NCBI GenBank assembly: GCA_017465665.1 | Contig: JAFTVU010000070.1 | Span: forward strand, 1 to 42,404 | DNA length: 42,404 bases | Direction: 5' to 3' | From: Oscillospiraceae bacterium | GTDB lineage: Bacteria; Bacillota; Clostridia; Oscillospirales; Ruminococcaceae | Shown here: positions 32,701 to 38,027 of the stretch, piece by piece | How positions within the stretch are numbered: the first letter of the stretch is position 1 | How the letters are laid out: every line of letters starts with the position of its first letter | The notes under the pieces: model-generated | Databases searched by the model: none | What the model was told of the DNA's origin: nothing | The model's input: the letters and a program-made list of their open reading frames with translations, nothing else | Translations under genes and position numbers: made by a program

Positions 32701-33650
32701 GTCGCATGGCAGTCGCCTGTCGTGAAAGTGGTTATTATCACAGTATCCGTTACTATATCACGCACACTCAGCTCACCGCCGTTGTCATGGTCAAGCGCAA
32801 GTATCGTCATGTTGCCGTTATCATCTGTATAGGTGATCTCGTTAGTTCCCGTAACGACAGGTACACTTGCAGGGGCGTTCAGAGCTCTCGGGGCAAACTC
32901 AAGCACGAAAGTATTATCCATACCGTATGCATTGATATCCATAGCCATGAAGAAGCCCTCATCCTCCGTATACAAGTACCAGATGATGTAATCCTCCGTC
33001 AGCACAGGCTCTGTATTAAATATGAGCTGCTCACCGTTCAGCGAAAACTCGCCCACGGATATCATATACTCCCCGTCACCTGTATAGCGGTAGACCTCAT
33101 ATCGCGTGCAGGATGTGGTCATCACATCATGAGCATATATAAAGTACCACTCATCCTCGCCGCGAAGCGTAAAGCACGGAGTTATTACTGTGGAATCAAG
33201 CGCTGCTTTCTGCTCATCTGTAAGATAAGACAGCTCCTCCGCGTCAATAGGCAGCTCAGGCGGAACAGGCTCTTCAAAATACGATTCCTCCACCCTGCCA
33301 TTCTCGCCGAGAGGTCTTTCTGCAAATCGCGATATCATGATGCACTCTGCCTGCTCTGTGCTCTCTCCGCTCTCGGAGGTAGCCTCCACGGTAACGGTAT
33401 CCGCAGGCAGCAGGATATCTCCACGAACAAAGAACGCTCCGCCTATGCACAGAACAAGCGCAGCAGCAGCCGCACCTATACCAAGCCACATACCCGATTT
33501 GCTTCGCTCGGGCTCGTCAGACGGAGTATATTCCGTGAAATCACTCTCAGTAAGCGATGTTGGAGAATGCTTTGAAAAGCATTCTGCCGCTTCGTTTGTG
33601 TACTTATCGTCTATTCCGTCAGTAACATTCCTCCAGAATTGCTCGTTCAT
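29727..33650 (-). CDS. Giant single-pass membrane protein paired with ECF sigma factor 3
   Basis: This 1307-aa protein has a short cytosolic N-terminus (residues 1-52, MNEQFWRNVTDGIDDKYTNE), one membrane helix (about 53-75) and some 1230 extracytoplasmic residues. The first half has many repeating short strand segments with YR, GD and DG turns (for example RYTGDGEYMISVGEF, YRDESGFRLLYSLSDC), as in beta-propellers of DUF5050 type. The second half has VRFNAAVMLHQI-like helical and mixed stretches with D-rich turns (HTDHDLDLDGAEELLLLAGK, NDFDNDGTEEKMV is similar) that look like FG-GAP/VCBS or calcium-binding loops. It overlaps the sigma gene by 4 nt, in the position of an anti-sigma. It is far larger than usual; a ligand-binding surface sensor is inferred. 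Confidence 0.68.
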   Translation of the reverse strand: MNEQFWRNVTDGIDDKYTNEAAECFSKHSPTSLTESDFTEYTPSDEPERSKSGMWLGIGAAAAALVLCIGGAFFVRGDILLPADTVTVEATSESGESTEQAECIMISRFAERPLGENGRVEESYFEEPVPPELPIDAEELSYLTDEQKAALDSTVITPCFTLRGEDEWYFIYAHDVMTTSCTRYEVYRYTGDGEYMISVGEFSLNGEQLIFNTEPVLTEDYIIWYLYTEDEGFFMAMDINAYGMDNTFVLEFAPRALNAPASVPVVTGTNEITYTDDNGNMTILALDHDNGGELSVRDIVTDTVIITTFTTGDCHATDVDGKAVIRVKGAMGGLDRIATHCDVFRFNLTDYDGERVVWYRRNSDGTDTVFCQDIASGARYEYKLSGMKGSMAELLEGLLYLYDNEHILADLDGQICYKSSLNEVEESAEVVTDDEWERMKHYTGDEPEVLAFIDEISAGALEYQEQVQRNALENAEDESYREAAQQAIDEGGLDICTDWSLYVQTDDGGEYWVKWYRIKMALDAQYFEYYYRDESGFRLLYSLSDCGNLNDCCDGTALYISSAEGYIHRLQPDGSRETLLSVPDKVMAGTEEIALMGIVPRGSGERLTATACYGSYSEKAGQWLYREDIYVLENGELISTDSTGFGYGSMVDGTAIKYPYCTGDHGHEEVDLTNEDLLWLGQMRFNAAVMLHQIMHKVPEGDESDRYDENYIALDKRYFTTKHSMHDSISDLYDYTFAQDVYAYEDGEYVYFAAEDPEEAPWLDGSYHDDITLKEHIESRLRYHDGKTYALSDGSDESAAAWTDLVGVLDYEEGEYVDYLLCTACHDGMGGYIYEHSVMRLECFEGVWLITQIRAHLGNEYKRNFEGLLNKPQTSVDIIERDFLEPQGYTLISHTDHDLDLDGAEELLLLAGKGEERSIHVYEYIGNDAHYADEITDVRLNGLETIDAHLYVEGDRKGWFFVNGEPEDATLVMVEFVQEGEPDGGNIDGGRYVVGDVPYGTDDEYEHKCCNYDIFDPGMSGKIYYNDFDNDGTEEKMVHIGYSFYFFEEVHGYWIRQQELCDEWLEKAEIMPTSFDYHGVHTGFGMDYSDYDGGCWLYEYPVATDNCTAEITAAIKHDETEGYYIDYICSRGQYLELVNGMPDFRRYGWDESTDFERLTTNEYAALHSELFGYDDSAYTVPTGSRLQLALKIVGEDDVEVYAERMAADMLSDLCGYDGQRTFNMFQYKDVEVSLTPIAEADASRNVTAEERALGEAWIADISALVRYTGMMGDTGGFGWTDISAYNGLGWLIWKEGDTYCIRSRYLS

Positions 33651-34192
33651 ACCTCCACCCCCTTTTCTTCAAGAAAGCTTTTAAGAGCCTTGCGGCTGCG
33701 GAGCAGACTACTCTTCACCGCCGATACGCTCATACCCGTATTGTCCGCAATGTCATTCACGCTCATATTGTAGAAATACCGCGCTGTGAACACTATCCTG
33801 TTCTTTCTTTTACAGCTGCCGAGAAACTCGTTGATGAGCGCCGAGATACGCCCACTATCATAACGCTGCTCCACTGTTTCCTTGTCTGAAAACAGCTCGG
33901 AAAGCTCCTCCGCCTGCTCATGTGCCGAGCGGCGGCGCACCGCGTCATAGGCATTCAGCGCGGTATTTCGTACTATCCTGCAAAGGTATCCGCATAGCGA
34001 TTCGGGACGCTTTGGCGGTATCGCGTTCCACAGCTTTATGTAGGAGCTGCTGACGCATTCCTCCGCGTCCTCCCTGTTACTGAGTATGCCATAGGCTATC
34101 CTGCCACATAGTGCGCCATACTTCCGCTCCACCTCGGCAAGCCCCTCCTCAGAGCGCGAAAAGAACAGCTCTATTATCTTTGTATCTTCCAT
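33647..34192 (-). CDS. ECF RNA polymerase sigma factor 3
   Basis: This 181-aa protein has region 2 (YGALCGRIAYGILSNREDAE, ECVSSSYIKLWNAIPPKRPE) and region 4 (RKNRIVFTARYFYNMSVNDI, ADNTGMSVSAVKSSLLRSRK). It differs from factors 1 and 2 in sequence but shares the upstream GCAACC-N16-TGTTAT element. It starts the operon with the 1307-aa membrane partner, 4-nt overlap. Confidence 0.92.
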   Translation of the reverse strand: MEDTKIIELFFSRSEEGLAEVERKYGALCGRIAYGILSNREDAEECVSSSYIKLWNAIPPKRPESLCGYLCRIVRNTALNAYDAVRRRSAHEQAEELSELFSDKETVEQRYDSGRISALINEFLGSCKRKNRIVFTARYFYNMSVNDIADNTGMSVSAVKSSLLRSRKALKSFLEEKGVEV

Positions 34193-34238
34193 ATATCCGA
34201 CCCCCGTTCATGAGAGGAATTTATGTCCCTCATTAAGT

Positions 34239-34266
34239 ATAACAGATTACGGAACAGGATGGTTGC
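34239..34266 (-). promoter_or_regulatory. Putative ECF-type autoregulatory promoter 3
   Basis: On the minus strand GCAACC (34266-34261), 16-nt spacer, TGTTAT (34244-34239), 47 bp before the sigma start and just after the terminator at 34274-34314. Confidence 0.62.
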
Positions 34267-34273
34267 TTTTTCC

Positions 34274-34314
34274 GAAAAATATTTCAGCCGCATCGGCTGC
34301 ACCCGATACGGCTG
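34274..34314 (-). terminator. Terminator of the DUF4173 operon
   Basis: A 12-bp stem with one wobble pair (34303-34314 / 34285-34296), 6-nt loop, then on the minus strand AAATATTTTTC (34284-34274). Confidence 0.8.
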
Positions 34315-34317
34315 TTG

Positions 34318-34716
34318 TTATCTGTTACAGTTTTTTCTGAGCAAAGCTGCCGCTACCATCGAAACGGCAAGTATCACAGCCGCCGCAGGCAGCCACACAA
34401 ATGCCAGACCGAAGCAATCCCCCATATTTGGTCCGCCAAATTCTCTTACATAAGCGCGGTTGAACAATGTGAACACCTGCATAAATCCGCCCTCCATCCC
34501 GAGCACGCAAAACAGGACAGCACTCAGCACAGATGATATACCCCTCGCCGCAAAATGCCTGCCCTCTCGTGCGTACAGCAGCAGTGTGACCAACACCGCC
34601 GCAGGAAGTGCCGCAGCCAGCCACAGATACACCTCTCCCCAGCCGAAACCGACCGCCGCATATGCTATCGGCAAAAAGCCTGCAACGATGCCGAATATGA
34701 TATCAACAACGATCAT
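34318..34716 (-). CDS. Small multi-pass membrane protein, unknown function
   Basis: 132 aa from ATG 34716, which overlaps the preceding stop as TGATG and has AAGGG 7 nt upstream; a GTG at 34722 is an alternative. It has about four hydrophobic segments (IIFGIVAGFLPIAYAAVGFG, LWLAAALPAAVLVTLLLY, ISSVLSAVLFCVLG, FVWLPAAAVILAVSMVAAAL) and a short basic C-terminus. No family is recognised. It is the third gene of the operon DUF4173, 119-aa protein, this protein, and the operon ends in a terminator immediately after it. Confidence 0.7.
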   Translation of the reverse strand: MIVVDIIFGIVAGFLPIAYAAVGFGWGEVYLWLAAALPAAVLVTLLLYAREGRHFAARGISSVLSAVLFCVLGMEGGFMQVFTLFNRAYVREFGGPNMGDCFGLAFVWLPAAAVILAVSMVAAALLRKNCNR

Positions 34717-35075
34717 CAGCACACCCTTACTAAGACTATCTCCGAGCGAAGCTCGCTGTTTGCTCCTCTTGCTTCGACAATCACCTCATAGTCGCCTGCC
34801 GTACCGCCGAAATGCACAGACTGTCCGTCCTCGCTCACGGTGACCTTATTAAAGATGTTTTCGGCAGTCGGACGGATGTAAGCCTGAGTTGCCCTTTCGA
34901 TGACCGCAAGCTCATTTATGCCGAGCGTTTCGCCGACCGATACGCTTACTCCCTCACGCGGCGCGATAACAGGCGTCTTTTTGAGGAATGCGACAAGCTC
35001 TATTCCAAGAACTATTGCAACTAACACACAAAGCGCCGCCACAACGGATACCGATATGATTACTGCTTTTTTCAT
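34716..35075 (-). CDS. Signal-anchored extracytoplasmic protein, 119 aa
   Basis: The N-terminus MKKAVIISVSVVAALCVLVA is an uncleaved or cleavable signal/anchor helix. The remaining 85 residues look like a single beta-sandwich domain (VSVSVGETLGINELAVIERA, VTVSEDGQSVHFGGTAGDYE, ending EIVLVRVC), similar in feel to small Ig-like domains but not recognised. AGAGGAG precedes ATG 35075, which overlaps the DUF4173 stop by 4 nt; its own stop overlaps the next start. Probably a partner of the two membrane proteins around it. Confidence 0.72.
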   Translation of the reverse strand: MKKAVIISVSVVAALCVLVAIVLGIELVAFLKKTPVIAPREGVSVSVGETLGINELAVIERATQAYIRPTAENIFNKVTVSEDGQSVHFGGTAGDYEVIVEARGANSELRSEIVLVRVC

Positions 35076-36688
35076 GATAAACTCCTCTGATCATTAGTAT
35101 AGAGCTCTGTATTCTGTTTGAGAAGAGCCTCTGCTCTCGCTCTGGGTAAGCTGAAATATGCTGCATAACGCTCAGGCTTTGCCACACGATCATATTCAAG
35201 CTCTCCCGCAAGGAAAGTGAGAGCCTTTTCAGCCGCTTCAGGCTCGGCCTCTGCCGCATCGATCATAGCAGGCACTGCCGCATATTCAAGACTTCTGAGC
35301 AGGCTCATATCTACCTCGGAAAGAGCGCCGCTGTGGTATGCTTCCACATTGTAGCGTGCGATAAAGCCGTCTGTATTGCTGAAGCACAGTACTGCGAACA
35401 TCACTGTGAACGCCGCAAACACTGTCCTCCACAGCGGAAGCTTGACAAACTGCCACAGGATGATGATAACAAAGAATATAGCCAGCAGCGCCATGAACCA
35501 TGTGGTATAAACGCGAAGAGGAGTCATGCCATACTCGCCGATATAGATGAACATCTTACATACCGCCGTAACAATAAGCAGCAATGTAAATACAGATATC
35601 ATCACCGTATAGACAGTAAGCGCTCCTGGGCGGCGATCGTTCTCTCTGCGTACTGTGAAAGCCTGCATCAGCAGTATCACCACAAGGTTTATCGAAGCCA
35701 CCACGCACAGCTCGAAGAATCCGTCACGGGCAAAATCGGAGTAGCTCACACCCTCGGGAAGAGAGCCGCCGAAAGCCGCTGTAAGATATCTAAGCTGGAT
35801 GATGAGATATGCAAGGTAAAACACGCATATCGGAGTTACTGCAGTTAGCGTTGCAGCAAGAGGGATAAAACGGAACTTTGGTGCTTCGTCAGAGCGCTCT
35901 GTACGCTTTTCCGCAGAAAACAGTATTCCGCCTAGGAACATCGCCACAAAAACGCCCCAGAACATATCACCTATAAGCGAGAATGAAAGCCGAGGCAGCT
36001 TGTCTAAGATATCAGCCATGAAATCCTCGAACATTGCATCAGAGCTTATCAGCAGAGCAGCTACAACGATCGTCAGCGGCACGGCTATCAGCAGACCCAC
36101 GAAAACATACAGCAGGCTCTTGCCCGACTTCATACGTCCCAGCAGACCAAATGCTGCTTTGGGGCATTCGCCGTAGCTTGCAAACGGGCGCGCGAACACG
36201 GAGCACAGCATATCTCCCACAAAGCGCTCACCAAACAGCTTTGCGCCGCTCAGAGAAAGACCGAGATAACAGTAAAGACCGAACACGAAGAACGCAGCAA
36301 GAGTATTTATAACCATATTTGCACTGAACAGCGGTACGAAGCAGAACAGCTCTGCAACAACAAAAACTATAACGTGTCCCTTTGTGACAGGGAGCTTCTT
36401 CAGCTTTGCGAACACAGCACCGATAACTCCGAATAGTGCCCAGAAAGCTCCTGTGAAGATGCCACCCACATAGCTCAGGCAGTAGTGCATAAACAGAAAT
36501 CCCATCACAAAGCACACAACAGCAATAATGCCCTCAAAAACAGTGTAGGTACGCTTTTTTATCGGCTGGGCGGTAGGCAGATCCGGGATACCGTAGGGCT
36601 GCTGATATTCACCGTTGAATATGGTGGACGGCTGTGGACAGCCACCATCCTGAGACGGTATATTTGGAGTGTTCTGCAAATTATCCAT
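35072..36688 (-). CDS. DUF4173-domain multi-pass membrane protein
   Basis: 538 aa from ATG 36688, preceded by GAAAGGAAC; an upstream in-frame codon at 36724 lacks a site. The cytosolic N-terminus of about 45 residues is Pro/Gln-rich (MDNLQNTPNIPSQDGGCPQP), followed by about 12 membrane helices. The end has the DUF4173 pattern: GFIARYNVEAYHSGALSEVD then a helical tail with LLRSLEYAAVPAMIDAAE. Proteins of this family have no assigned function but often lie beside regulators or two-component systems. First gene of a three-gene operon on the minus strand. Confidence 0.82.
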   Translation of the reverse strand: MDNLQNTPNIPSQDGGCPQPSTIFNGEYQQPYGIPDLPTAQPIKKRTYTVFEGIIAVVCFVMGFLFMHYCLSYVGGIFTGAFWALFGVIGAVFAKLKKLPVTKGHVIVFVVAELFCFVPLFSANMVINTLAAFFVFGLYCYLGLSLSGAKLFGERFVGDMLCSVFARPFASYGECPKAAFGLLGRMKSGKSLLYVFVGLLIAVPLTIVVAALLISSDAMFEDFMADILDKLPRLSFSLIGDMFWGVFVAMFLGGILFSAEKRTERSDEAPKFRFIPLAATLTAVTPICVFYLAYLIIQLRYLTAAFGGSLPEGVSYSDFARDGFFELCVVASINLVVILLMQAFTVRRENDRRPGALTVYTVMISVFTLLLIVTAVCKMFIYIGEYGMTPLRVYTTWFMALLAIFFVIIILWQFVKLPLWRTVFAAFTVMFAVLCFSNTDGFIARYNVEAYHSGALSEVDMSLLRSLEYAAVPAMIDAAEAEPEAAEKALTFLAGELEYDRVAKPERYAAYFSLPRARAEALLKQNTELYTNDQRSLS

Positions 36689-36733
36689 AATACAGTTCCT
36701 TTCATTTATGTAAAAATATAACATTCAGAGGGT

Positions 36734-36770
36734 GCAGGAGGACGTGGAGGATAAAACTCTGTCCTCCTGC
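36734..36770 (-). terminator. Hairpin after the XRE/DUF2975 operon, possible terminator
   Basis: A 10-bp perfect inverted repeat GCAGGAGGAC (36734-36743) / GTCCTCCTGC (36761-36770) with a 17-nt loop. No adjacent T-run follows on the minus strand, only TTATATTTTT some 15 nt on, so termination is uncertain. Confidence 0.4.
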
Positions 36771-36791
36771 TTATTAAGGGAATGTGTGGTA

Positions 36792-37118
36792 TCAGAATAT
36801 ATCACGCAGCCATTCTATAACCCATGCGTGCAGGAACAGCAGCGGAATGAACGAAAGAAGAACAACAGGTATCTCTGTTAGCCAGTATTTTGGCTTCGGC
36901 TTTTTCAGCGCAAGACCTATATGCAGCATAAACAGCGCAACGCATACCGCAAGACAGGCAAGCCCTGTAACGATGGCAAACGGCGTATACCGTGGATATC
37001 TCGTCCATGAGAGAAGCCCGAACCACCAGTCAAGAAAGAACCAGAATCCAAGGCTTCCGAAAACGGAATAGCCTAGCCCTATCAGCAGATGGAGCACAAG
37101 GCCGCGTTTGTTGCTCAC
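36792..37118 (-). CDS. Small membrane protein in DUF2975/XRE operon
   Basis: 108 aa from GTG 37118, chosen because GGGAGG lies 7 nt upstream and GTGA overlaps the XRE stop. It has three hydrophobic segments (LVLHLLIGLGYSVFGSLGFW, AIVTGLACLAVCVALFMLHI, WLTEIPVVLLSFIPLLFLHA). No family is recognised. It is last in the operon DUF2975, XRE, this gene. Confidence 0.72.
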   Translation of the reverse strand: MSNKRGLVLHLLIGLGYSVFGSLGFWFFLDWWFGLLSWTRYPRYTPFAIVTGLACLAVCVALFMLHIGLALKKPKPKYWLTEIPVVLLSFIPLLFLHAWVIEWLRDIF

Positions 37119-37330
37119 GGCTTTTCCTCCCGCTTGAATTCCAGGATATCTCCCGGCTGGCAATCCAGCACCTCGCACAGCTTTTCCAATGTAGAGAACC
37201 TCACCGCCTTTGCCTTGCCCGTTTTCAGAACGGAAAGGTTTGCGGGAGTTATTCCCACCTTATCGGCAAGATCGTTGGAGGATATCTTCCGCCTTGCCAT
37301 CATAACATCAAGATTTATTTCGATCGGCAT
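37115..37330 (-). CDS. YozG-like XRE/Cro transcriptional regulator, 71 aa
   Basis: A minimal Cro/CI helix-turn-helix protein: INLDVMMARRKISSNDLADK, VGITPANLSVLKTGKAKAVR, FSTLEKLCEVLDCQPGDILE. YozG-type regulators regularly pair with DUF2975 membrane proteins in Firmicutes. It starts 12 nt after the DUF2975 gene. It probably autoregulates the operon; the three 21-bp repeats that overlap the operon's -35 are candidate operators (inference). Confidence 0.9.
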   Translation of the reverse strand: MPIEINLDVMMARRKISSNDLADKVGITPANLSVLKTGKAKAVRFSTLEKLCEVLDCQPGDILEFKREEKP

Positions 37331-37342
37331 AGCTACCGCCTT

Positions 37343-37798
37343 TCATATCGTATAGTCATTCTCTTCGCGGATGATGACTGCCTGCTGGAACACGTTCTTC
37401 ACAACTCTCAGGATAAGACCCACGAAAGCAAAGCCGATCACCACAAGGAATGAAAAATGCTTGATAAAGCTGAAATATACAAACACGACAGCTTCTACAT
37501 AGCAGCACCATGAAATGATACGCAGAAACTTGACGCTGCTTTCGGTAAACGGCTCGCCCCTGCGGACGTTGCCCAGCAGCTTATCAAGGCATACCAGCGC
37601 GACCACTGCGGCAGGGACAGCGCAATACAATGTTACAAGCAGCGGCACGAACACCGATGGCATACCGTTGGCCTCGTTCACTATCTCGTCATAATATCTT
37701 GCAAGCCAGGGTGCTATTATACAGCATACTGCCAGAAGCACATAGCATATCCGCACTATTATAAGCGAAAGCAGTGCGGAGCGGTCATTATTCCACAT
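37343..37798 (-). CDS. DUF2975 membrane protein
   Basis: 151 aa from ATG 37798, which lies 7 nt after AAGGAG; an ATG at 37804 is too close to that site. It has four hydrophobic segments, and between the second and third the DUF2975 stretch LGNVRRGEPFTESSVKFLRI, followed by ISWCCYVEAVVFVYF. The function is unknown; the family is coupled to YozG-like regulators as here. Transcribed from the promoter at 37842-37870. Confidence 0.85.
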   Translation of the reverse strand: MWNNDRSALLSLIIVRICYVLLAVCCIIAPWLARYYDEIVNEANGMPSVFVPLLVTLYCAVPAAVVALVCLDKLLGNVRRGEPFTESSVKFLRIISWCCYVEAVVFVYFSFIKHFSFLVVIGFAFVGLILRVVKNVFQQAVIIREENDYTI

Positions 37799-37841
37799 AC
37801 ACATTCTCCTTAACGGTGGTATTTACCTTTTCCATGACCTT

Positions 37842-37870
37842 ATAATACCACGTTTTTTATCATTTGTCAA
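37842..37870 (-). promoter_or_regulatory. Sigma-A promoter of the DUF2975/XRE operon
   Basis: On the minus strand TTGACA (37870-37865), 17-nt spacer, TATTAT (37847-37842). The -35 lies inside the first of three 21-bp repeats. Confidence 0.75.
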
Positions 37871-37916
37871 TAGATTTTTATCGTTTTTCAATAATTTTTT
37901 ATTGTTTTTGGATTTT
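37854..37916. repeat. Three tandem imperfect 21-bp repeats
   Basis: Units at 37854-37874, 37875-37895 and 37896-37916, each exactly 21 bp and starting TTTTTAT(C/T). Units 1 and 2 share 17 of 21 bases, including TCAATA; units 2 and 3 share 16 of 21. A 21-bp period is two helical turns, so proteins bound to each unit would face the same side. The array overlaps the -35 of the DUF2975 promoter and lies 40 bp upstream of the beta-glucosidase -35. Confidence 0.65.
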
Positions 37917-37955
37917 AGCCGTTTTTCGCTTGATATAAAAGACATATTTCTGTTA

Positions 37956-37984
37956 TTGACTACCAAGGCATATTACGTTATAAT
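37956..37984 (+). promoter_or_regulatory. Sigma-A promoter of the beta-glucosidase gene
   Basis: TTGACT (37956-37961), 17-nt spacer, TATAAT (37979-37984), 43 bp before ATG 38028. Confidence 0.82.
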
Positions 37985-38027
37985 TATATTAATATATGTC
38001 CTGTACGGACAGAAACGGAGAAATACT

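Noticed and set aside
37854-37916. The 21-bp repeats as a CRISPR array or replication iterons
   Set aside because: Units are contiguous with no spacers, no cas or rep genes are present, and they overlap a promoter, so an operator array is more likely.
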